Translations under genes and position numbers: made by a program
Part shown: one piece after another, positions 1-7,473 of the stretch
Numbering within the stretch: the stretch's first letter is position 1
How the letters are laid out: the number at the start of each line of letters is the position of its first letter
Notes under the pieces: generated by a model
Databases searched by the model: none
What the model saw: only the letters and a program-made list of their open reading frames with translations
Told to the model about the DNA's origin: nothing
NCBI RefSeq assembly: GCF_036345015.1
Contig: NZ_CP084098.1
Span: 2,555,326-2,619,325 of the forward strand
Length of the DNA: 64,000 nucleotides
DNA from: Cyanobacterium sp. Dongsha4
Lineage (GTDB): Bacteria > Cyanobacteriota > Cyanobacteriia > Cyanobacteriales > Cyanobacteriaceae
Direction: 5' to 3'

Positions 1-1
1 A

Positions 2-370
2 GGTGGATGCCCCAATCAAACCCGTTTAGCACGTCCCTATGTTGATAAACTAAATATAGCGGAGTTAGAAACATTTTTAGAACCATTATTGGTTTATTTC
101 CGTGATTCTAAAAAGAAAAAGGAAACTTTTGGACAATTTTGTCATCGAGTCGGCTTTGATGCTTTACGCACCTTTGCCAATGAATATCAACCTAATGCAG
201 AAAATGTTATGAAAAAGACGACTAAAAAATCTCGTGGTACAAGAAATGAGCATCGCATCAGTGTTAACGATGAATGGTATCAAAAATTAAAAACCATCTC
301 CAAAAACGATAACAAGCCTATGAGTCAAATTGTATCTGAGGCTTTAGAAAATTATTTTACTAACAAATAA
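2..370 (+). CDS. sir: Ferredoxin-sulfite reductase, C-terminal end (5' truncated by window), with ribbon-helix-helix-like tail
   Basis: The frame is open from base 2 and encodes GGCPNQTRLARPYVDKL, then a stretch ending FGQFCHRVGFDALRTFANEY. This is the usual C-terminus of cyanobacterial ferredoxin-dependent sulfite reductase, which reduces sulfite to sulfide with a siroheme-[4Fe-4S] centre in the cytosol. The cluster cysteines lie outside the window. After the normal end comes a basic linker (KKTTKKSRGTRNEH) and about 36 residues with the pattern of a CopG/Arc ribbon-helix-helix fold: HRISVNDEWYQKLKTISK, then MSQIVSEALENYF. An internal ATG at 89 only marks a later methionine in the same frame. 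Assignment to sulfite reductase is firm. The DNA-binding reading of the tail is inference. Confidence 0.85.
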   Translation, partial: GGCPNQTRLARPYVDKLNIAELETFLEPLLVYFRDSKKKKETFGQFCHRVGFDALRTFANEYQPNAENVMKKTTKKSRGTRNEHRISVNDEWYQKLKTISKNDNKPMSQIVSEALENYFTNK

Positions 371-400
371 GCAGTAGGGATTGGGGTATTGGGGAAAAAC

Positions 401-433
401 GAGTTAGGAGTTAGGAGTTAGGAGTTAGGAGTT
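401..433. repeat. Heptamer tandem repeat (GAGTTAG)n
   Basis: Four full copies of GAGTTAG are followed by a partial fifth. This resembles the short tandemly repeated repetitive heptamers common in cyanobacterial spacers. It lies between sir and the small gene at 619. TTTGCCCTTTGCCC modules follow downstream, around 490-510. Confidence 0.8.
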
Positions 434-618
434 ATTAATTCTTGATTCTTAATTATTAAACCATTCCCTATTCCCTATTCCCTATTTACCTTTGCCCTTT
501 GCCCTTTGGTTTCTTTCGACAATTTTATGAACTTCAAAAGAAAATTTTTAGGTTTGTTTTTTCTTTTCCCATATATATTGAAAATAGGTAAAAATAATTA
601 GTCTGTAGGGAAAATATT

Positions 619-807
619 ATGTCTGAAGATACCCAAAAATTAAGGAAAATGATTGAAAATGCTTTAGCGGATGGGGTTTTGTCTCGTGCTGAAAGTGAAA
701 TGATAAAAAGAGAAATCTATGCCGATAAAAAAGTTACTCCCGAAGAAGCTAGACTTTGGCAAGATTTACAAAGAAAAATATCCGATGGAGAAATAGAAAT
801 TAATTAA
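619..807 (+). CDS. Small acidic protein of unknown function (62 aa)
   Basis: A short, helix-rich, highly charged protein without membrane segment or signal peptide. Two similar halves can be seen: ADGVLSRAESEMIKREIYAD and ADKKVTPEEARLWQDLQRKI. Each has an A-D-(G/K)-x-(L/V)-(S/T) loop followed by an amphipathic helix, reminiscent of TerB-like or EF-hand-like small domains. No true calcium-loop signature is complete. A purine-rich stretch (TAGGGAAAA) sits just before the ATG. The function is unknown, and the gene stands alone between sir and a convergent glycosyltransferase. Confidence 0.6.
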   Translation: MSEDTQKLRKMIENALADGVLSRAESEMIKREIYADKKVTPEEARLWQDLQRKISDGEIEIN

Positions 808-863
808 AAAAGTCGGAATTATAGCAACTTAATCTTATCCAGTTTAGTATATTTATCCTAAAA

Positions 864-1973
864 TCACAGTTTTGAGTACAGATGCTCTAACTTGGTGACA
901 TTGTCACTGAGAGTATATTTTTCTAACACTCTTTTCCTTGCCTTTTCTCCTAATAAGTAATTGATTTCTGGGTGATGAGAAAATAAAGGTAATATTGTCT
1001 TGAGTTGGGTGGTAACGTCTTGGGTAGAAATGACAATTCCCGCATTGGCTAAAACTTCTCCATCAGCACCAGCATCGGTAGCAACACAGGCTAAACCGCA
1101 ACTCATCCCTTCTAGTAAAGATAGAGATAAGCCTTCTACTAAAGAGGGTAAAATAAAAACGTCTGCTCCTCGCAAAATATCAATACGTTTTTCTTCGTCA
1201 ACGATCGCACCTAACCAGATAACATTATCATCTTGATTATATAGTGGTTTGAGATTTGGAGTTAAAGGACCATCTCCAATAATTAAAAGTTTTCCTTGTT
1301 GACTAATTCCTGAGTGTTTCCAAGCCTTCAGTAAAGACTCAACATTTTTTTCTACGGCAATTCTTCCTTGATAAACATAAAGCAAATCATTGGGATGTTG
1401 TTGCTTAAAATAGGATTTTCCGGGGGTATATTTTTGAGTATCCACTCCATTAGGAATAATGGCTAATTTTTCCCTTGGCACACCCAATTTAATTAATAAA
1501 TCTCTCTGTAATTCTGAGAAAATAATAATTTGATCATATTTTGCCAAAAAAGGGGCATATAGTTGATAAGTTAGATATTGAGTGCTAGATTTGAGATTTC
1601 TCAAACGACTGTCAAAAGGTGGATGAAAGGTTGCCACTAAAGGGATATTTAGTTTTTGACAAATTTCGGGAAGGGTAAAGTCTAAAGGAGATAGGGTTAA
1701 GGAAGCATGGACAAGATCAGGTTGTAACTCACGAAGCGATCGCAGTAATATCTTACTAGATTTTGGTGCAGGAATAGTATAAATTTGAGATTTATAAAGA
1801 AAAGGAAGGCTAACTTCTGTAGAATAATGATCTTGCTCCGAATCATCATTATCTTGGCTAAAATGAAGGAAACTCACTTTATAGCCTCTTTTCACCAAAG
1901 AAGTTGTTATTTCTCTACTATAAGTAACGTTGCCACAAAAAGGGGTTTTTTTTCCAAGCCAAGCAATGTGCAT
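864..1973 (-). CDS. Glycosyltransferase family 4 (GT-B) protein
   Basis: This 369-residue GT-B enzyme probably transfers a sugar from a nucleotide or lipid donor to a cell-envelope or exopolysaccharide acceptor. The N-terminal acceptor domain begins MHIAWLGKKTPFCGNVTYSR with the glycine-rich loop of the family. The linker has IPNGVDTQKYTPG, and the donor domain has YQGRIAVEKNVESLLKAW. The EX7E-type element follows: PSLVEGLSLSLLEGMSCG, with the two glutamates spaced as in GT4 enzymes. No membrane segment is seen. The gene is single, convergent with the small gene at 619 and divergent from the DUF1997 gene. The sugar substrate cannot be read from sequence. Confidence 0.85.
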   Translation of the reverse strand: MHIAWLGKKTPFCGNVTYSREITTSLVKRGYKVSFLHFSQDNDDSEQDHYSTEVSLPFLYKSQIYTIPAPKSSKILLRSLRELQPDLVHASLTLSPLDFTLPEICQKLNIPLVATFHPPFDSRLRNLKSSTQYLTYQLYAPFLAKYDQIIIFSELQRDLLIKLGVPREKLAIIPNGVDTQKYTPGKSYFKQQHPNDLLYVYQGRIAVEKNVESLLKAWKHSGISQQGKLLIIGDGPLTPNLKPLYNQDDNVIWLGAIVDEEKRIDILRGADVFILPSLVEGLSLSLLEGMSCGLACVATDAGADGEVLANAGIVISTQDVTTQLKTILPLFSHHPEINYLLGEKARKRVLEKYTLSDNVTKLEHLYSKL

Positions 1974-2336
1974 TCAATTATACTTCTATGAAAGATGGAC
2001 GAGATAATTTAAGTTTTAAGTAATTTAGTTTAGTAGCATAAATAGTTTAAACCAAAACAGGTTTTTTGAGTAACGACTCATAGGTTAAAAGTAGTGTCTC
2101 TCGGTTTCAGTTTACTGAAAATAATACATTGCCGATCATTTAATTACTAATTCCTCATGGAAATTTCCGCTTCAATGTAAAATAAGATACAAACACTTAC
2201 TTTATCAGAATATAAGAATAAAATCTTATTCGGTAATCCACAGTGTTTAATTCACAATTATATTAAGTTATATTAATAAATAAGCGTTAATAACTTTACA
2301 TAAATAACTTTACATAAATATAAGTATAGATATAAT
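1974..2336. other. Divergent spacer (363 bp) with hairpin and tandem 14-mer
   Basis: No gene is seen. A 7-bp-stem hairpin (TTTCAGT-TT-ACTGAAA) lies at 2105-2120. A perfect tandem duplication of the 14-mer TAACTTTACATAAA occupies 2291-2318, just before the DUF1997 gene. The spacer must hold the promoters of the two divergent genes. Confidence 0.6.
2291..2336 (+). promoter_or_regulatory. Tandem 14-mer and TATAAT abutting the DUF1997 start codon
   Basis: Two adjacent perfect copies of TAACTTTACATAAA (2291-2304, 2305-2318) are followed by TATAAT at 2331-2336, directly against the ATG at 2337. If TATAAT were a -10 box, transcription would start inside the gene and a downstream start would be needed. 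More likely it is an A/T-rich leader with a direct-repeat operator candidate. Experimental support is absent. Confidence 0.25.
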
Positions 2337-2906
2337 ATGCAAATTTGTTTTCAAGCAGAAGAAACGGTAAAACTAGAGGTAAAACAACAAGCAATACCTA
2401 TTCAACATTATCTTAGACAACCTTCAAGATTAGTAAAGGCGATCGCAGATCGAAAATTGATGACTGCTTTAAAAGATGACTGTTATCGCCTTCAAATGCA
2501 CCCCCTCAGTTTTTTGGAGATGTATCATTTTCAACCTACGGCAGTGTTAAAGGTTTGGTCTGGTGCTTCTGGAAATGTTTATGTTAATTCTGTATCCTGT
2601 GAAATTAAAGGGATAGAATATCTAAATCGCCGTTTTTCTCTACAGCTTAAAGGAAAACTAACCCCAACGGAAATCGAAGGTAAAGTTTATTTACAGGGAA
2701 AAGCAAACCTTACGGTTACTGTTGATTTGCCTCCTCCACTTTGGTTAACTCCTAAACCTTTATTACTAACTACGGGTAATGGCTTACTTAAAGGGGTTTT
2801 AGTAAGAATTAAAAATAAATTGATGTCACAACTTTTAAATGATTACTATGACTTTGTTAAAAGTGAGCAAGAAAAAATCAATTCCCTTGGTTGGCAAGAA
2901 GCCTAA
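2337..2906 (+). CDS. DUF1997 family protein
   Basis: This 189-residue protein has the conserved cyanobacterial/plastid DUF1997 layout. The start is MQICFQAEETVKLEV and continues with IPIQHYLRQPSRLVKAIAD. The beta-rich middle resembles START/SRPBCC-like coenzyme-binding folds, with FLEMYHFQPTAVLKVW. The C-terminus has PPPLWLTPKPLLLTTGNGLL and an amphipathic helix. There is no signal peptide. The biochemical function of the family is not established to my knowledge. The ATG at 2337 gives the family's usual N-terminus. The following permease gene starts 54 bp downstream on the same strand, so cotranscription is possible. Confidence 0.75.
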   Translation: MQICFQAEETVKLEVKQQAIPIQHYLRQPSRLVKAIADRKLMTALKDDCYRLQMHPLSFLEMYHFQPTAVLKVWSGASGNVYVNSVSCEIKGIEYLNRRFSLQLKGKLTPTEIEGKVYLQGKANLTVTVDLPPPLWLTPKPLLLTTGNGLLKGVLVRIKNKLMSQLLNDYYDFVKSEQEKINSLGWQEA

Positions 2907-2960
2907 ACTTAGGTTTTGTTAGAATAAGACATCACACAGTAGATGTAGTCTTAATCAGCG

Positions 2961-4178
2961 ATGAAACTTAACGATGCTCTAAAAATGGCAATGACGACTA
3001 TTTTTGCCAATAAAATGCGTAGTAGCTTAACTATGTTGGGTATAGTAATTGGAAATGCTTCCGTTATTGCGATGATTGGCATTGGAGAAGCGGCTCAAAG
3101 ATTGGCGGCAGAACAGTTTGAGACATTAGGGGCTAATGTTCTTTTTGTTGTACCAGGTAGTAGGGAATCTCGTCGCACTACTTTTGAAGTTCCTAAAACT
3201 TTAGTGTTAGATGATGCTGATGCGATCGCATCTCAAGTGCCGACGGTGGAAGAAGTTGCACCTCAAATAAATTCTCGCTTATTGGTGACTTATCGTAATC
3301 GAAATAATAATGTATCCATAATTGGCACGACTCCAGAGTTTTTGACAGTGCGTAGTTTTGATGTTGCTCAAGGGCGTTTTATTAATGATAGTGATTTAAA
3401 ACGAAATAATCGGGTTGCAGTGTTAGGTTGGCAAATAGCAGAGGAATTTTTTCCCAACGAAAATCCCATTGGTAAGCGTTTACGAGTTAAAAACGTTTCT
3501 TTTGAGGTAATTGGCATTATGGAGGCAAAAGGTTCGTTTCTAGGTACGAATCAGGACGAAACTATCTATCTACCCCTGACTACTATGGCGAATCAAATTG
3601 TCGGCAAGACTTCTAATTATGGTTTAGAATTGAGTTTCATTTCTGTTTCAGCTAATTCCTCTGACTCCATTGCGGCGGCACGATTTCAAATCGAAAACTT
3701 ATTGCGCTTACGACACAAAATTAATGGGGAAGATGATTTTCGGGTGGAAACTCAGAAGGATATTCTTAGTATTGTCGGAACTGTAACCAGTGGACTGACA
3801 ATGATGTTAGGTGCGATCGCAGCTATTTCCTTGTTAGTAGGCGGTATTGGTGTGATGAATATTATGCTGGTATCAGTGAGTGAAAGGACTCAAGAAATAG
3901 GTTTGAGAAAAGCAGTCGGTGCAACTGAGAATAATATACTATCACAATTTTTGATTGAAGCAATTATTATTTCTGCCATTGGTGGTTTAATTGGCACTGT
4001 GATTGGAGTTAGTGGTTTAATTATTATTGGTTTGGTTTCTCCTTTACCAACCGCCATTTCTGCTAACACCATTATTTTAGCGGTAGGAGTTTCTGGAGGT
4101 ATTGGCTTATTTTTTGGAGTAATTCCTGCCCAACAAGCGGCTAAATTAGATCCAATTGTCGCTTTACGTAGTGCATAA
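2961..4178 (+). CDS. MacB/FtsX-type ABC transporter permease
   Basis: A 405-residue permease with the MacB topology. It has a first membrane helix (LTMLGIVIGNASVIAMIGIG), a long periplasmic MacB_PCD-like domain (about residues 50-270), and three C-terminal membrane helices with the FtsX core: GGIGVMNIMLVSVSERTQEI, then GLRKAVGATENNILSQFLIE. The length fits the roughly 400-residue permeases that pair with a separate LolD/MacB-like ATPase. No ATPase or membrane-fusion partner lies next to it here, so the partner must be encoded elsewhere. The substrate cannot be inferred. The family takes part in mechanotransmission, efflux or lipoprotein handling in the inner membrane. Confidence 0.85.
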   Translation: MKLNDALKMAMTTIFANKMRSSLTMLGIVIGNASVIAMIGIGEAAQRLAAEQFETLGANVLFVVPGSRESRRTTFEVPKTLVLDDADAIASQVPTVEEVAPQINSRLLVTYRNRNNNVSIIGTTPEFLTVRSFDVAQGRFINDSDLKRNNRVAVLGWQIAEEFFPNENPIGKRLRVKNVSFEVIGIMEAKGSFLGTNQDETIYLPLTTMANQIVGKTSNYGLELSFISVSANSSDSIAAARFQIENLLRLRHKINGEDDFRVETQKDILSIVGTVTSGLTMMLGAIAAISLLVGGIGVMNIMLVSVSERTQEIGLRKAVGATENNILSQFLIEAIIISAIGGLIGTVIGVSGLIIIGLVSPLPTAISANTIILAVGVSGGIGLFFGVIPAQQAAKLDPIVALRSA

Positions 4179-4182
4179 AAGC

Positions 4183-4262
4183 AAAGGGCAAAGGTAATTA
4201 ATTATTTTCTCCCTAATACCCTAAGCCTCTATTTTTCCCCCTCCCCTCATCCCTTGATTTCG
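4183..4262. repeat. Composite spacer repeat (GGGCAAAGG / CCCTAATACCC modules)
   Basis: GCAAAGGGCAAAGGTAATTA is followed by TCTCCCTAATACCCTAAGCC and a C/T-rich run. The same modules recur in the spacers near 17270, 36390, 40080, 41160, 45880, 46640, 49730, 53860 and 56320. Here it lies between convergent genes. Confidence 0.7.
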
Positions 4263-4268
4263 ATATAT

Positions 4269-6692
4269 TCATATCATTTTTGTATCGGAAAAATCAACAT
4301 TAGTTAAATTCGCACCATCAAAATTTACCCTAATCAAATTCGCACCTATAAATTTAGCGTTTTTTAAGTTAGCATTGCGAAAGTCAATATCTTTTAAATC
4401 TGCATTGATAAACTTTGCTTTTTCTAAGGAGGTTTGTTGAAAATTAATTTTTTCTAAGTTACTACCAATTAAATTAATATTATCTAAGCAACACCCCTTA
4501 AAACTTTCCCCCGATAAACGTAAATATTTAAAATTTCGATTTCCCAAGGCAAATCGTTTCAATAACTCCTCTTTTTCACTAGCTTTGATGATATTCTCAG
4601 GTAAATTACGTAAGGTTAAATTAAAACTATCTCCTTTGACTGCTAAAACTTCTTTTAATTCCGAATACATCACATAGTTTCCCACACCGCTAAGATACAC
4701 CCATCCTTTACTGCGAGTTAAAGCCACAAATAGTTGATTCCTTAAACTAATATTATCTTCTTCTTTAGCGATGCGATCGCATCCTATAATATAAACCAAA
4801 AATGCTTCATTTCCCTTTGCCTGATAAACATTACAAACCGTTACCGCCCCATCTTGCCAAAATTGACGAGAATTATCCTGATGAGGAAAATATACTGAAA
4901 TGGCATTTCTTTCTAAAACATCCCGACATTGATTTTCAATAATTTGACTTTCATAACCATTCCCTAAAACAATTACTAAAATTTGCCGACTAGGACGTAA
5001 ACCATCATATCGTAGATTATATAAAATTTTTTCTGCTAAATAATTTAACTCCTCTTGACGAGAATAAAAAGACTGAAAATTGATTATTTCTCCCCTATCA
5101 AAATTATCTAACGGATGAATATATTTATTATTTTTTCTCTCAATGGTAATATTATTATTTAACTGTAAATTACCCTTCAACTCATAACCCATTTCCCGCC
5201 AATTATGAGCAGATTTTATCATACTTAAAACACCCAAAGGACGGCACCAACCCATATTAATAGCAAAAGCAGTATTGATAATTTTTTTAGGAGTGCGATA
5301 ACTATTAGTTAAAGTATAAATTTTTTCTGATGGATGCTTAGAAGGTAAAATATCAGCAAATAATCCCCTTTGATAACTTTCACCAATTTGATTTAAACAT
5401 TGAATTTCATCATAAGCATAAATAAGTTTTTTTCTCTCTTTTCCATTGATATAATTAGGAGCTAAAGCATTATAAACTAAATACAAAAAAGGTTGTTTAC
5501 CTTGAAAAAGCCATCGGGAAGATAAAAAATCTTGAGCCTCATCTAAAATTATTAAATCAAATAAAGTAGGAATTTTTTTGCTCTCTAATAACTGACAACA
5601 AACTTCTGCCAAACTATCATTAGGTGATTGACTATAAGTATCATTAACTCTTAGTTTACTCGATTTAGTTTGATGACATATTAAACTATAAAAACCTTCT
5701 TGATTTTTATTACCCCAGCCATGAAGAATTAACAAATTTTTATTAAAAGGATCATATCCTATTTGATTATTACTATAATGTCTTAACCACTTATCAATTA
5801 AAGTTATTATCTGTTCATATAAACTACGACTAAAAAAGATAAAAGCAATTTTCCATTCAGGATATTTTAAATGAAAATAAGCCGCTTTTTGACATAAAAG
5901 TAATGTTTTGCCTGTTCCAGCAGTTCCTTTAATACCCTCAATTGCATTAATATTTTTTTTACTAATTATTTCCTGTTTTAAATCTAAATGATGATAATAA
6001 TTAACTAATTTATTAATAATCTTTCCTTTACTATTATCTTTAGTTAAAACTCTATAAGTAGGAGGAGTAATAACTGATTTTCCGGTGATAATAGATAGTA
6101 ATGTTTTCCATTGTTGGCTATCTAATTCCTTTCCTTTAACCACTGTAGAAGTGTTAATAATTTTTTCTTTCAACGAGTTTAAATTAAGTAAATCATTAGC
6201 AAAAATAATAGGAGGATTACTAGGTAATTTATCAAAACCTTTTTCTTGCCATGCTTCGCTTTTGATGAAGGGTAATGCAATTAAAACCCGTCCTTTGATT
6301 TGTTGAGATAAACTAGGTTCAGTAGAAAAATAATCTAAAATATTAAAAAGTTGATTTTCAGCTTGTTGATAAGGATTTCCTTGATTAGTATAAAAATTTT
6401 GATACTGCCAAAGATGTCCATTTATGCTTACTATTTGCTCAATATTTATTGCTTTTACTTCTATAATAACAACGCCTATCTTTTTCTGAAAAATAAGTAT
6501 GTCTGGCTCTTTTCTTTGATTTTTAGTATTAAATAAAGGATAACGCCAATAAGCTAAAATCTCATGATTAATAAAAGCATTTTTTATTGATTGCCAAACA
6601 AAATATTCCCCTTTTTCACCCTTATTATCTAACTTCTCTGTAGCGATAAAACAGCTCTTAGGCAAGTTTATATCAGTCATTACTAGACACAA
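4269..6692 (-). CDS. NERD nuclease-UvrD-like SF1 helicase-pentapeptide repeat fusion
   Basis: An 807-residue three-part protein. Residues about 25-140 are a NERD (nuclease-related) domain with GEKGEYFVWQSI and EPDILIFQKKIGVVIIEVKA, which carries the acidic/lysine pattern of restriction-like folds. Residues about 250-690 form an SF1 helicase core: Walker A GIKGTAGTGKTLLL, Walker B DLIILDEAQDF, motif IV-like TNSYRTPKKI, motif V CNVYQAKGNEAF and motif VI LFVALTRSKGWVYLSG. Residues about 735-807 are pentapeptide repeats (A-[D/N]-L-x-x-x-x-F style, such as ANLKNAKFIGANLIRVNFDG). Single methionines near the N-terminus leave the start slightly uncertain. NERD-helicase proteins are thought to act in DNA repair or defence. 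The pentapeptide tail is uncommon. No defence partner is adjacent. Confidence 0.85.
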   Translation of the reverse strand: MCLVMTDINLPKSCFIATEKLDNKGEKGEYFVWQSIKNAFINHEILAYWRYPLFNTKNQRKEPDILIFQKKIGVVIIEVKAINIEQIVSINGHLWQYQNFYTNQGNPYQQAENQLFNILDYFSTEPSLSQQIKGRVLIALPFIKSEAWQEKGFDKLPSNPPIIFANDLLNLNSLKEKIINTSTVVKGKELDSQQWKTLLSIITGKSVITPPTYRVLTKDNSKGKIINKLVNYYHHLDLKQEIISKKNINAIEGIKGTAGTGKTLLLCQKAAYFHLKYPEWKIAFIFFSRSLYEQIITLIDKWLRHYSNNQIGYDPFNKNLLILHGWGNKNQEGFYSLICHQTKSSKLRVNDTYSQSPNDSLAEVCCQLLESKKIPTLFDLIILDEAQDFLSSRWLFQGKQPFLYLVYNALAPNYINGKERKKLIYAYDEIQCLNQIGESYQRGLFADILPSKHPSEKIYTLTNSYRTPKKIINTAFAINMGWCRPLGVLSMIKSAHNWREMGYELKGNLQLNNNITIERKNNKYIHPLDNFDRGEIINFQSFYSRQEELNYLAEKILYNLRYDGLRPSRQILVIVLGNGYESQIIENQCRDVLERNAISVYFPHQDNSRQFWQDGAVTVCNVYQAKGNEAFLVYIIGCDRIAKEEDNISLRNQLFVALTRSKGWVYLSGVGNYVMYSELKEVLAVKGDSFNLTLRNLPENIIKASEKEELLKRFALGNRNFKYLRLSGESFKGCCLDNINLIGSNLEKINFQQTSLEKAKFINADLKDIDFRNANLKNAKFIGANLIRVNFDGANLTNVDFSDTKMI

Positions 6693-7082
6693 TCAAAAGT
6701 TTCTTCAATTAATTAGACAGACATTTTCAAAAAACATCGGAACAAACTTGTGGTGAGGGCTTCAACTTTAATTATTATTTATTAATATATCATACTGCTT
6801 AATGGTATATTCAAAAAATAAAACAGGCTTCAATTAATATTTCTTAAAGGGTTATTAAATTAATTTGGCTCTTCAATTTTTTTCTTAGTTTACTCTTTCC
6901 AAAAACAAAACAATAGGCTATGAATTCAATAGCCCACTCTTAACAATTTATTCTTTTAACAATAAGCCAAGACGCATTTAACTGGACACTTTTATTAATT
7001 TTTGAAAATTACAATAACTATTTACTTTTGCCTTTTGCCTACCTTCATTGGTAAACTTGTGATGCGTCCTAACTCATTTTAG
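6693..7082. other. Spacer (390 bp) without recognisable gene
   Basis: The spacer is AT-rich and lies upstream of the NERD-helicase gene. A/GGACGCAT-like short inverted words occur near 6968-6976 and, inverted, near 7061-7070, about 100 bp apart. These could be worn ends of a small mobile element, but the match is only 8 of 9 bases. CTTTTGCCTTTTGCC is present near 7025. No RNA gene was seen. Confidence 0.5.
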
Positions 7083-7319
7083 TTAATCAGATTCCCAATT
7101 TTCACAAGCAATTAAATCACCAATTTGATCTCTTAATAAATAATCGCATTGTTCTAATTCACATTCAACACAAACCCATTCTCTAGCCGGGATGTATTGA
7201 CATAAAATGTAAATGGGTTGATGACGACTAACAACTCCTTTTTCCACTAAATGACGTGCTTCGTCTCTAATCATCTCAATTGAGTAATCCGTGGCGTTTT
7301 TGGTTAAAGTTTTCATCAT
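7083..7319 (-). CDS. DUF4327 family protein
   Basis: This small 78-residue protein is conserved across cyanobacteria. It is recognised by YSIEMIRDEARHLVEKGVVS, QPIYILCQYIPAREWVCVEC and a C-terminal LLRDQIGDLIA. It lacks membrane segments and a signal peptide. The CVECELEQC cysteines suggest possible metal or redox chemistry, but not a complete zinc ribbon. Two adjacent ATG codons (7319 and 7316) are available. The gene is monocistronic, and the function is unknown. Confidence 0.8.
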   Translation of the reverse strand: MMKTLTKNATDYSIEMIRDEARHLVEKGVVSRHQPIYILCQYIPAREWVCVECELEQCDYLLRDQIGDLIACENWESD

Positions 7320-7473
7320 TTTTGCCCCGTTAATTTTTATCCTGTTTCAATACTTAATATAGTCTAACCCAAGGAAATTGATTATAGTTACTTAATGTAT
7401 CTTAAATTACATTTTTCTCAAAAAAAATCAGATATTCTAAAGGGTTGCTATAAGCCCCATAGAGAAAAAAATA

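Noticed and set aside
401-433. CRISPR array
   Set aside because: The tandem heptamers have no spacers and the unit is 7 bp; no cas gene was found.
6968-7071. Small inverted-repeat element upstream of the NERD-helicase gene
   Set aside because: Only about 8 of 9 bp match at the ends and no target duplication was seen; noted in the spacer entry but not called an element.
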